Source of the DNA: Irineochytrium annulatum
Taxonomy: Eukaryota; Chytridiomycota; Chytridiomycetes; Chytridiales; Chytridiaceae
DNA: 51,120 bases
Reading direction: 5' to 3'
Assembly (NCBI GenBank): GCA_027600665.1
Contig: JADGJL010000059.1
Location: 1 to 51,120, forward strand
Shown in pieces: positions 21,307 through 31,472 of this stretch. Position 1 is the first letter of the stretch. Every line of letters starts with the position of its first letter. Position numbers and translations under genes: made by a program. The notes under the pieces were generated by a model that had not been told where the DNA came from, made no database searches, and saw only the letters and a list, made by a program, of their open reading frames with translations.

Positions 21307-23267
21307 ATGCTCGTGCAGACGGATGACTTGAACTTGACTTGTCACGTCCTGGGAAAACCACTCGATCTTGTCATTTTGTCGCAGCGAAGAGTTCCATCAG
21401 AATTATCGATTTGAAGGAAGTCATTGCGATAAAGATGAAATCGACGTTTCCCGAATTCCCCATCGGTGGATAACATTCATGTATCCGTTATGTTGCCCGC
21501 TGATATTCTAGCAACTGATCCCAGTTATGTTCCAGCGCCAGGTATGTTTTAGTCATTCTCGAACCACTCACCACTCGCTCAGCATTGTACCGATTAAACT
21601 TTGCGAAAGCTGCGAAGCCAGATCAAGTTGTTTGCCCCAACGTTTTGGTTACTAAGAAGCACCCTCAGTTCGTCGCGCAGCAAGGCTGGCTGGAGAACGT
21701 CGTCCAAATAGTCAAAAGGATATAGAGTTGGATGACGGTGCCGAGCGCGTTCCGCCCTTAGCGTTTGTTCGCTGCAGCCGCGGCGGGAAGACTCGAGCTT
21801 TGAAGGAAGTTGCGAACAAATTGAAAAAGGAGCTGCCCAGCACATGCGTCCTATTCGTTTCTCTCAACGACTTTTCTTCAATAGTCGAATGGGAGCAAAG
21901 TGACCCAGTTGGGGCAATCTGCCGACGAATCGCGTTCGCGGCTAGTTTCACAGACGGAAAGGAGTTCAACGAACACACGGCGGCGTTTACGCCATTCAGA
22001 GCTGCAAAAGTTCCTGTGGCAGATGTGTTGGAATGGTTGGGCCATAGTCCCTGCGTCTTACTCGTTGACGAACTCAACCTGTTTGAGAGTCTGTCTGCTG
22101 AAAACACAAAGATGGGACGCCGCCTTGCCGAATTTATCAAAGTTCATTTTCTCAGCATACCCGGCCGATATTTTGTCTTCACCTCTCATATTGTGACTGT
22201 TCCTCACCATTTCACAACTTATTTAAGCACGCGTGGAGTCCAAATGCCAATGATGCCGCTTATTCCTACGTCAGGAAGTCGTGCAAAGTTTCAATACTTC
22301 AAAATTCAGCACGACAGATATCGTGTTTCATGGTGCCATTCCAGCTCTGATTTGGGAATCTATTCAGAATATGAGTTATGAAGTTGGTCTGAAGGCGGAA
22401 GCAGCCGTTAACGATATTATGAAACTGGTTACCGATGATGTTATCCAACGTTTAGTCAGCACCTTCATTACCGGACGGTACACAGACGTCCCCGCATCTC
22501 TGCTGCGATTAATGGATGCACGGGGCCCTGTTCCAGCAGATCAACTGGGACATGATAGAGCCGAGAGCAGAATTAAATGGATCCCTTTCCATATGCTTAA
22601 AGTTTTGAAAAGCCTTGCGAAATCTGGCCACCTATCAGATAAACTTGTAAAATTTTGAAAGTGCTTGTAAAACTTTTGCAAACATTTCACGATGCAAAGA
22701 CGGATTCTGGAGAGATGTGGAAAGCACGTTTTGTGTTTGCACTGATCATTCGGAGTATAAGCATTGGGTGTATAAGCAAATTGTATGCCTCACGGCTACT
22801 ACCACTGGACGACGACTGTTTGAAACTTCCTCTGTGTCGTATAATCCGCATTTAAATGGACAGAAGCATCTAGGAATCATTAAGGATCTTAGTGGCTTTG
22901 TTTCAGCGCTGCAAGTGCCGAAGTCATTTCCTCATATTTCAATTTACTATCCACGCAATGCAAAGTTTCCAGTTTTTGACGTTATTCTTTCCGCTTACGC
23001 TAGTGCCAAAGAAAGGCAGCTATTTGGATACCAGCTGAAGGAAGGCAAAAGCTTCCCAAAATCACCAGCACGTGGAATGCCTTTTGATTGCAGTTTTGTC
23101 TTGAGAGGGGCAGCGGGGGAAAAAAAAACAAGCTTCTGGCACTAGCGGTTGGCATGTTTTAAGTGATGGTGAAGTCGACAAGTTCTTCGGAGAATCTGGA
23201 CAAGAGTGGAGCCCAAGGCGATGGAAGTTGTTTGACCGAAAACTTGATCTGACCAAGACCTCATGAT
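21307..23267 (+). pseudogene. Degenerate Crinkler (CRN)-type effector-like gene
   Basis: Remains of a Crinkler-family gene of the kind known from oomycetes and chytrids. An N-terminal ubiquitin-like segment is read near 21307-21470 (LTCHVLGKPLDL, then LKEVIAIKMKSTFP). A linker with VSMLPADIL-like sequence and an apparent small intron (21542-21582) follow. A P-loop NTPase region has a Walker-A-like CSRGGKT (about 21775) and a Walker-B-like VLLVDELN (about 22060). The C-terminal part has FPHISIYYPRNAKFPVFD, GYQLKEGK and, in another frame, GWHVLSDGEVDKFF. Reading frame is lost at several places: about 21380-21470, 21722, 22265-22280, 22650-22720 and at an A-run near 23120. In-frame stops separate the pieces. 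No single intron set repairs them, so I call it a pseudogene. Confidence 0.75.
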
Positions 23268-24134
23268 TGGACCTGGCATGTGCTACGCAGTGTATTACCT
23301 GGGATTAAATACATGTTTGCAAAGTAAAACTCGATGAACGGTGGCAACTAAAAGTTTACGATACTTGTAGTTTTTAACTGTGTATAGTCCTGTAAAAATT
23401 GCAGTAATGAATAAATCCTCGCGTCAGCTTAAAAAAGTCACAAGGGTGCAGATGGGCGGAACTTTGAACTGTAGAACGCGCACCCTCGTTAGAATTTTTG
23501 GGCACAACGATCCACATATAATGTAAGGCAGGCAATTAATAAGCTGAAATAGTTTTTAAGCAAATAAATTTGAAGCACTTATCGAAGAGCGTTAATGTTA
23601 GGGTTTTGGTAGCTCGCCATTCCACTTATTTACATCTTGTTCCCATCCTAATGTCAGGCGACGTAACATCCGCAAATGGGGCTCGTTGCCTCGCACGACT
23701 AAGTGGCGTCTGCCATTGCAGATATGGTGACAGGCCCGAAGCTAAGATCATCGAAATCAACGGCAGCAAGATGGCTGCAGGACTGGCTGAATGTCCGGGC
23801 AGACAGAACTTGGCAGACGCCATCTACGTCGAGCTTACATTGCCCATTCCCCGGCGGAACGCATGCAGTTGCGCCCTGAGTATTTCAGCACACGCAATGA
23901 AGAGCCCAGGTTATGGCTTGTTGCTTGTGATGAAGAACTCACTATCGCGACGGTCAAACTTCCAAAAATGCCCACTAGCGCTGTCGGCCAACTGGTGCAA
24001 GGGGAAATCAACGCGGACCCGGTCCCCTACCCTTGGTCAACGCCGACGTGCTTGTTCATCCTTGCACTGATGGTGATTACTTGGTCGATCGTTCACAGTC
24101 CGTGATCTCATACTTCGCCCTCGGCATCCTGCAG
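23268..24134. other. Stretch without a convincing gene, upstream of the Dus relic
   Basis: Open frames of 65-166 codons overlap in all three plus frames, but none shows a known domain. One frame (about 23824-24040) reads rather protein-like (RPEYFSTRNEEPRLWLVACD), then appears to shift into another (DVLVHPCTDGDYLVDRS, about 24039-24090). This could be relic coding sequence of an unknown gene or the degraded 5' end of the Dus locus. No APM motif expected at a Dus N-terminus is present. Confidence 0.35.
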
Positions 24135-25102
24135 GTGGATCAATGTGATCTTCCATTCCGCCTCATGGTCAGAAGCCACGGCGCGACGTTATGCTTCACC
24201 CAGATGATCCTGGCCACCCGATATCTCAAGGACAACGACTACGCCGCTCGCGTCTTCGACCCCGCGCCGGATGAAGGCGCGCCCGTAGACCGTCCGCTTG
24301 TCGCTCAAATTGCCGGCGATGACCGCAAATTCTGCTCGCCTGCGCCCATTTACTCGCACCTCACTGTGACGGCTTCGATCTCAACTTCGGCTATCCGCAG
24401 CGCGCCGCCCTCGAGGGCCATTACGGCGCGGCCCTTTTGGACCGGTCCGCCTGGCCGCTGCTAGCAACGATCGTGCGGACCGTTGTTGATGGCCTGGGCG
24501 GGCGCGTACCTGTATCGTGCAAGATCCGGCTCGTTTGCGGAGATAGCGTCACACAAACGCACGCACTGACGCTTGAGCTCACGCGCTTCTTGGCCAGGGC
24601 GGGCTGTGCGGCTGTGACGCTTCATGCGAGGCACGTTGCGCCACAGAGGAGGAGGAAGGGGTCTGCCGATTTGGACGCCGTGAGGGTCCTGGCCGGAGCA
24701 GGGCTCCGGGTGCCAGTGATTTCAAACGGAAATGTCGGGACTTTCCATGATGTGCAAGCGAATCTGGAGTATACTGCCGCCGCTGGGTGTATGGTTGGCG
24801 ATGCGCTTTTACGAGATCCGAGGTTGTTTGATAAGGCTGGCACGCTGTGCGACCTGATGGAGTTGGCGAGGGAGTATTTGGGGTGGTGCAAGAAGGTTGA
24901 CCCGAGAGCGGTGGACATTAAAACCGTGTTTCATCACATCAAGACCTTTTTCAGGGATAATGTGATGGCCTTCAACGGCACATTTCGACGCTGCTTCGAA
25001 GAATGCACATCTCTGGAAGAGTTTGAGCGTGCGCTCAAGGATTGGGAGGCATTTCTTTCACGGAATCCATTAAGTGCAAAAACAAAAGCTGACGCAAGGT
25101 AA
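24135..25102 (+). pseudogene. tRNA-dihydrouridine synthase (Dus1-like), probably non-functional
   Basis: Dus1 enzymes reduce uridines in the tRNA D-loop with FMN. Homology starts at 24135 with VDQCDLPFRLMVRSHGA, matching the Dus1 VDQSEL segment, but the preceding APM of the FMN site is absent. After VAQIAGDD (about 24320) the frame shifts by one missing base; continuing in the other frame gives PQILLACAHLLAPHCDGFDLNFGYPQ. The family has NxGCPQ there, so the catalytic Cys is Tyr. The barrel then continues (GHYGAALLDR, VPVSCKIRL, LHARHVAPQRRRKG, VISNGNVGTFHDVQ) to a helical C-terminus ending at 25102. Three independent defects (missing start/APM, frameshift, Cys-to-Tyr) support a decaying gene. 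A sequencing error could explain the frameshift alone. Confidence 0.75.
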
Positions 25103-25312
25103 TTTTTGATTTCGTTATGCAGCACTTAAGGGCAACAAAAAAAACTGGACATGCCCTGTTTCTGATTGACTCGCTTCATATTGCCTTTAAGTAATATAAA
25201 TAATTATGATCGTTCGCCGAGTCATTTTGACATTACATCCAGCTTCAGGAAACATGCCCTTGCGGTTCCAATCTCCTGTCAGAACAGCGCCTTCCTTAGT
25301 CCTTTTGTCAAA

Positions 25313-25826
25313 ATGGCCGCTTTCCTTAGTTTCTTAAAATGCATCCTCCTCTCCCTTCTCTCAGCAACCACCTTCCTTCCATCCCCTCTCCTTACTAAGT
25401 TAGAGTCTTCTCCTCTTCAGATCGTGTCAGTGTCGACTGCAAAATGCTCGCTCTCCTCGCCGTCCCGAGCACGTCATCTGTCGCGCTCTTATATCCGGCT
25501 GCATCCGTTCTCCGCGTGCCGCTTGATTACGAGCAGTACAGATGTGGCGTCACGGATGGCGCCCTTGCGGTGACAGTAGTCGCGAGAAACCGGCCCGGCA
25601 GATTGTGAGAGCCCAAGAGTGCGTGAGGGCCATGTCGGCGGGCTGTCGGGCTCCTCTTCACAACCGTCGTCGGAGGGTTTTTCGTCGCCGTCACTCTCAG
25701 CTCAATTTAAGGTCGTCGTCTGTGAACACGACGACAAGGTTGACACGATGTGGAGTGTGGGCGGGAGGGTGCGGTCGGCAAGGAGTTTGATGGGAAGGGC
25801 CGGTTGCGGAAGGGAGGTGGGTTAGA
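25313..25826 (+). other. Possible remnant or unrecognised gene in decayed island
   Basis: A plausible intron 3' end lies at 25393-25422 (TACTAAG branch-point-like sequence, pyrimidine tract, CAG). Past it an open frame reads MLALLAVPSTSSVALLYPAA and LRVPLDYEQYRCGVTDGALA to a stop at about 25600. Another frame then reads SAQFKVVVCEHDDKVDTMWSVGGRV to a stop at 25825. The two look coding-like but are in different frames with no good intron between. An ATG at 25313 opens a hydrophobic stretch (MAAFLSFLKCILLSLLS). No family recognised. Confidence 0.25.
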
Positions 25827-26521
25827 CGCCAGCTTGCAGCAGGGCATAATGGGACGATTTGTTGATTAAGTAGTGAGTGTATGTCCAGGTCTGGGGTATC
25901 GTGCTCAGCGTATTCGGCGTCGACAGAGGGGAAGGCAGAGCCATAGTGGTCGAGTCGGACCGTTGAGCGCAACGTCGGGCCCCAGGCCGTGCACGCCAGT
26001 TAAAAATCTCAATGAAGTTGTCCAGCCTGACTGTTCCATGCAATTTCTCAGAGGTGGTAGCATGCTTCACCGTCGACGTTATCCTAGCTTGCTTACCTTG
26101 TCATCGCGTAGCTTTCCTAACCAGATTTCTGTGGCACAGCAAATGTCCGTCCCCAGTCAGGCGTCTGCGGAGATCAGGCCCAACGAGACTTCACTCCATA
26201 CAATATTAAATACAGCTTCCCGCGAGGTCCGGACGGACTGCGGAGCGAGAGAACTCCGTGGCCTGCCTTATCCCGCTCACCACGCGCCGAGGAAAGCTTG
26301 CACAAGGAGCAATATTACTTCCGTGGGGATATCAGAGAAGCTGAGCAACAACGGCGATGATACCAAATGACGGTGGAGTGAATCTAAAGCCAAATAAAGA
26401 GGCCGGTTTATTCATACTGAAGAGTAGGCATGTGGTCCAGTCATGAGTCCAAGCGTCCGTGTAAACGAAAAGAAGAACCGCAGATTCGATAGCCAAAAAT
26501 ATCCATGACATAAATGCGCGT
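25827..26521. other. No gene seen
   Basis: Open frames on both strands (for example 25873-26370 plus) lack recognisable domains, splice logic or neighbours to support them. Nothing else is visible. Confidence 0.4.
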
Positions 26522-27142
26522 TTATGCCAGCACACGCAACGTCAGAACAGTCGTGGCCATCAGGATCCTCGAATAGAGAAAGTGGAACTGATTCGCAACC
26601 CAAGACGTCCTCATCCCCGAGACGGCAGACCCGAATCTCATGACCTCGGCCCCATCCTCTTCTCGTTTCGCCAGCGCCATCCACGTGCATCCCCGCAGGG
26701 GGAACTTGGGAGACTCGAAGAGCATCAGGACCTGGTTGTCATCCACCTCCACCACGCGCCACATCGCGACCCGGTCCCCCACGGCGTAACGAGCTCGCAC
26801 AGGGTCGTCGGCCTTGCTTGACGCCGGGAGATGGGCCGTACAGGACGCCAGGCGGAGGATGGTGCGCTCGAGCGTGAAAACTGGTCCCCGAATAAAAGCC
26901 GTCAGGAGCCGGTCGCTCGGACGCGGGTGGGTCTTCGCTTGATCGGTTGGCGCGACGGCAACCGAGGCGAGAAGAGGCATCTCGAAGCAGTCGGGTGGTA
27001 ACGAGAAGTCCCCGCATTGAATGTGAGCGCCGGATCGTTGCAGGGCGGATTCAGGAGGCAGCGCCCGGTGCGGGATGATGATGGTAAGACCCGCCGCGCT
27101 TGTCGCCGCAAGCGCCGTCGTCCAGCCAAGTGCTCTGAACAT
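26522..27142 (-). CDS. SRPBCC/DUF2867-like protein with N-terminal hydrophobic segment
   Basis: Single-exon ORF of 206 residues. The N-terminus (ALGWTTALAATSAAGLTIII) is a hydrophobic segment, either a signal peptide or a membrane anchor. The core reads YAVGDRVAMWRVVEVDDNQVLMLFES, followed by RGCTWMALAKRE, and ends WVANQFHFLYSRILMAT. This order (VGDxVxxWRV...EVxxxxxLxLxxE...G.W...FH.LYxRI) resembles the DUF2867 group of the START/SRPBCC fold, which binds hydrophobic ligands. That assignment is inference from pattern only. It lies 111 bp downstream of the severin stop on the same strand. The lack of introns is unusual here. No catalytic residues can be named. Confidence 0.6.
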   Translation of the reverse strand: MFRALGWTTALAATSAAGLTIIIPHRALPPESALQRSGAHIQCGDFSLPPDCFEMPLLASVAVAPTDQAKTHPRPSDRLLTAFIRGPVFTLERTILRLASCTAHLPASSKADDPVRARYAVGDRVAMWRVVEVDDNQVLMLFESPKFPLRGCTWMALAKREEDGAEVMRFGSAVSGMRTSWVANQFHFLYSRILMATTVLTLRVLA

Positions 27143-27253
27143 TCAGGGAATGGAATGGAGATTCGTGGAATCATTACTCAAGATTTGCCTTGACTACCAT
27201 GTTACTTACACTCCACAAATCATTTGATACGGTCTCTTTTTCCATCGACATAA

Positions 27254-28718
27254 TCACGCAGCAAGAGCGGCCTCGAAAGCGGCACAATGAGTCCCCTCCA
27301 CAACCCGAGTAATGGGAAGTTGAAGTGGGCGATTACCAGACTGCAAGTCATGTTAGCAGACGACCGAGCTGTCATTAAAATTGACCTTTAAGTACTCGAT
27401 GGCGGATTGTAACGAACGCCGTCTCTCCTCAGCGTTAGCGCCCTTTCCAATCCAAACGTAAACTAACAAGCGATGATTAATGAGCACCAAGAATTTTCAA
27501 ATGAGTGAAAAACGCCTTACCAGCCGTTCCGACGTCGAACACAAAGACATCTTTTGAATCCAAAGCCGACTTCCTGACCGTCCCCTTCGCCTCTTGTTTA
27601 AACGACATCTTTCCGCTTGCATCCGATAGCCTCAGAAGCACCTTCTCAAACGGCTTCACAGCCCTCTCCTTCTCCGCATCGGCCGCCGACTTGACGGGCC
27701 CTTTACCTCCAAGCGCGCTCCAAAACGCGCTGGCGTCGGCGTCGCCCTCGTCGAAGACCTCAACCGCGCACCCTTTCCGCTCGCCTGACAGCTTGCGGGA
27801 GAATTCCGCCGCGCGGGCCTTCTCGATGCCCGAGGACGAGGAGCCGTTCCACTGGAGGATTTTAAGGCCCGTGTCGAGGATAAAGACGTCGCCGGAGTTG
27901 AGGGAGGAGGACGCCAGGGGCACCTCGCGGATGACGAGGCCGCCGGCGTGGCCGCCGTTGGAGCGGACCTGGAAAAGGCGGGGTCGGTAGGTCTCGGGGG
28001 TGACGTGGCGGAAACCCGTATCGACGCCACCCTCTTGCACCTGTTCATGCATCAGCACCAAAATTCCACTACCTTTCCATGACAAACTTACGTGGAAATT
28101 CTTAAAGTACGAAAGGAAGAGTGGAGTCTCAAACCCTTGTACCTCGCGGTACTGAACCGGGATGGTGCCGAGGAAATCGTCCAGCTCCACCGTCTAGTTC
28201 AGGGTAAGTACGAGGACGCGCCTTTCCTCAATCCTACCTTATACGCGGCCGTCCCACTTGCAAATGAAAACAGTTACGTACTAGTAAAGGATGATGGAAG
28301 CGCCACTTACGCTTCATCTTGGGAGGTCTGCAGGCCCAGCCAGAAGTGAATGTCATGATACAGAGTCGGCGCATCGGGCTTCTTCCATGTGTTGAGGACA
28401 ATGTAAGAATCCCCGGAGTAAAACATGCCGTAGTCGGACCAGGCAACGACCTTCCATTCCATTAGTTACGGAGGCCAAAGCCCCCGACTACCCACCTTGA
28501 ATTGCTCAATACGCCAGATCTTAAGCCCGACCTTCGTACCAACGCCTTCCCAAGCTTTCTCGTGTTGCGAGGCGTCGAGTCGCGCCTTTTTTTCCAGGTC
28601 GGACCCAAGGTTCGCGATCTATTGAAGCCGGGGGCGATCAGGTCCCTGGGTCCACTACCGGCATCCTTACGTTCGAGTCCTCGAAGTTGATCGTCTTCAG
28701 CTTAGTCAGGTGCGCCAT
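27254..28718 (-). CDS. Severin/fragmin (gelsolin family actin-severing protein)
   Basis: Three-repeat gelsolin-family protein that severs and caps actin filaments in response to calcium. Start MAHLTKLKTINFED at 28718. Gelsolin repeat 1 spans KAWEGVGTKVGLKIWRIEQFK, WSDYGMFYSGDSYIVLNT, YHDIHFWLGLQTSQDEA and ELDDFLGTIPVQYREVQGFE across five small exons, a near-perfect match to the severin signature. Repeat 2 is in exon 27536-28040 (RLFQVRSNGGH, SSLNSGDVFILDTGLKILQWNG). Repeat 3 ends in DSKDVFVFDVGTAG, then VYVWIGKGANAEERRRSLQ and ITRVVEGTHCAAFEAALAA at 27254. About eight exons; no headpiece, so not villin. It starts 60 bp downstream of the ALADIN stop on the same strand. Confidence 0.93.
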
Positions 28719-28777
28719 GGCTGGATGTCGGGTCCTGAAGAAGATGGGGCAAAGTAATTTGTGTCTCTCTATTTGAT

Positions 28778-30640
28778 CTATACACGCGCGCCCACGGATG
28801 GAGCGAAGAATGACGGAACAAACATAATGGCGCCATTCTCCAGGCAGACACAAAGCAGAGCACCTCTGTCGAACGCCCGAGCGTACTCGAGAGCAGTCGG
28901 TCGAGGAAGTGGCGGCGAGCTCGCCTTCGAAACGGTTAAGTCATCCACTTCCCATGTGGGACCCCGGATTACGCCCCTGCTCACCAAGAGCATTAGCGAC
29001 ATACAAATCTTTGGTAAGGAGTTTCAACATACAGCGGCTCTAGCTCGGGCAGCGGTCTCATTACGACTTTAAACAGCGCGATAAGCTCAGAGCCGACATG
29101 CGCTCCTTCGAAAGTAACGGCGACACGATGGCTTAACGGGTCGATCTCTATCTTTTTGACGATGCCACCAACCCTGGTACGCAAGGTTACTTGATGGTTA
29201 CGGGGAAGTAAATAAGCGAAACGGCTCGGACTCACTTGACGGAGGCTCCTGATCGCGTAGAAAACCCCCACGAAGGGAATTTCTCGTGGTGAGGGTGAGC
29301 CCTATACTCTAAAGAAGGCGGATCCCCAACTATCGTCATAAAATTGATGCGATTTGTACCGGCCACGGTATAGAGCAGCGAGCGAGAGTCCGCGAGCCAC
29401 CTTGCGCATCCGAACCTCGGCGGCGCCTCCAGCTCTACGTTCGTGAACACGTCCGTCTCAAAGATCCGCATCGTTTTATGAAGGCACACCTGGCACAAAT
29501 ACATCCCGTCCGCGCTCCACTCTAACGATACCGTCGCGCCACCAACCCCCAACCGCACGGGGTAAGCCGTTTTCATCGCCACGTCCCAAATCAAGATTGT
29601 CGGAGTGAGCCCATACCCAACCGCCAGCAGCCTCCCGTCGGGGCTCCAAGCCATGGCCGTCACCCGCCGGTAGTCCTCAAACTCCAGGAAAATCTTATCC
29701 GTCTGCGGCAGCGTCGACTCCAGCACGTCCACGTCCGTCGGCTCCGGTAGCTTCCTGGCCCTGGCCGCCTTCGCCCGATCCTCCACCACCCCGCACCTCC
29801 CACCCGCGCCGATCGCCGGCCCGATGTTCCACAGCTGGACCCCACCCTCGCAACCAACCGCGAGCGTCTTGGCCGCCATTGGCCTCCAAGCGACGCACGT
29901 TACGCCCCTCTGGCGCGGGTTCGCCAGCGCGCCTCCTTGCATGACGTCGGCCGGCGGTGGATTGAAGACCATGTCGGAGAGATCCACGACGTGGATGGAG
30001 TTGTCGCGGTGCACGAGGGCGAGGAGCTGACGGTGCGGGTGCCACGCGATCGCGCGGACGGGAAGGTCGTCGAGCTGCTTCACGAGCGCGTCGTGGTAGG
30101 CCGATGATCGGTGGATGACGGCACGGGAGGCGGCTATCACGGTCAAGTCAATGGCGGTCGCAACGCCGCGGTAGGCGGACTCAGCCATGTTAAAGGCAGC
30201 GTTGGAGAGGGTGCCGGGTCTTCTGGAGGTAGCAATCGCCGCGGCGCTTTGGTTTGCCATCTGCTGTAGGTAACCATGGACGGATGATATGTCCCAGCCT
30301 TGCGACGTCGGCGCTTTCAGCACGTTAGGCAGCTGTGACACTCGTGCAAATGCGAAGGCGTCCGGCTTCTTTCTGTTAAGAGGGACTCGAATTAAGGGGA
30401 ACATTGGGCCCTATTCAGAAGTAAGTCATTTAGTAACGGTCGACGAAAAGAGGCAGCATGATGAGCACCTCAGGCCTTGAGTATCCACCGTCCGCGACGG
30501 CCGGCTGATGAACTGGTCAATAAGGCGTCAGCTTCAGCTGCGTCCAAGTCATGATTCTGCAGGTTCACCCACTCAGCTTGCCGTTAAACTCCCCAACGGT
30601 AATTTCGTCGACATCGGGAAGAACGCATTTCTGGTCTGCA
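28778..30640 (-). CDS. AAAS: ALADIN-like WD40 nucleoporin
   Basis: Component of the nuclear pore (AAAS/Aladin family) with a WD40 propeller. The big exon (29280-30400) has VRAIAWHPHRQLLALVHRDNSIHVVDLSD, VTCVAWRPMAAKTLAVGCEGGVQLWNI, VTAMAWSPDGRLLAVGYG and VSLEWSADGMYLCQV, then RWLADSRSLLYTVAG. Downstream exons have LFKVVMRPLPELEPLYV and FDRGALLCVCLENGAIMFVPSFF, matching the ALADIN C-terminus (FNKGALL...GRIAHIPLYF). The N-terminus is less sure: DVDEITVGEFNGKLS (about 30560-30610) resembles the conserved VTLYEHNNEL segment, and an exon ending RRGR is joined to FPLIRVPLNRKKP. The true start Met lies about 30610-30740. Budding yeast lacks this gene. Confidence 0.85.
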
Positions 30641-31472
30641 GGGCGTAATGGACGTGCACGCTGTCAGTATGACCTCGCTATTCGGAATGAGTCCGCCCAT
30701 CACGCACCAACGAACTTATTCGGCATAGCGCGAAGGGCCGCAAGGAACGCGAATGCGATCTGGTGCAAATTGACCAAATGTCCGGAAATGATGTTTAGTT
30801 GTGTTCTGTTTGTTCTGTATAAATACGGCGGGACGCTCGGCATCTCGGGTTACCATTCATCAGCTGATTTGAGGCAGAGACAGCAAAAACAAAAAATGCG
30901 GTCCTCTGCTGTTCTGACGAATGATAGTGGAAAGTTGGGAAGAGCCCAGATATTGGAGCATACAGACAGAAAAAACCTCCCCACAACAATCGGATATATT
31001 CAGAGAGGGCGAATATGTCACCAAGGTGGTCGTGGAATGAAGCGGCCACTGAGTATAGCGCGTTCACACCCGCATTCAAAAAGCTCGAGTCAGCTTTCAG
31101 TCGCATTGGGCGCGGCACAGCGTAGACCCGCAAAGTACATTTTACGAGACTCGAGAAAAAAGAAAAGAATGCACGAGAGAACAGACGCTAAACAGACGGC
31201 GACAGCGGAAGGGTCGGTGGTTGCAGTGGGTCGCAAAGACGCGTCCAGGGTCAGTCGAGGGTCCTTGTAGGTTAGCGCCCAATACCCGCCACAACAACAT
31301 CTCGCCCACGTCCGCCGCCCGGCGCATATCACAACTGACGATGGTGGATGTTAGGAGTGGGAAATTGGGCGACAGTTTTTGACGACGCGCAGCTCGCAAA
31401 TCATTTGCCGTTCGGAATTCGTAGAGCCACGCATCACCTCCTCGCTGCACCCGCTCTGGAAAGTAATCCAAA
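30641..31472. promoter_or_regulatory. Divergent intergenic region, ALADIN and CCT7
   Basis: No recognised gene. A good TATA-like box (TATAAATA) lies on the plus strand at about 30826-30833. About 65 bp downstream is an ATG (30896) opening a 125-codon basic frame without recognisable domains. The region should carry the promoters of ALADIN (minus) and CCT7 (plus). Confidence 0.4.

Noticed and set aside
30551..31270. A 239-codon plus-strand frame between ALADIN and CCT7
   Set aside because: Its first part overlaps the ALADIN N-terminus antisense and no domain is visible. Only the part after the TATA box is kept as a weak finding.
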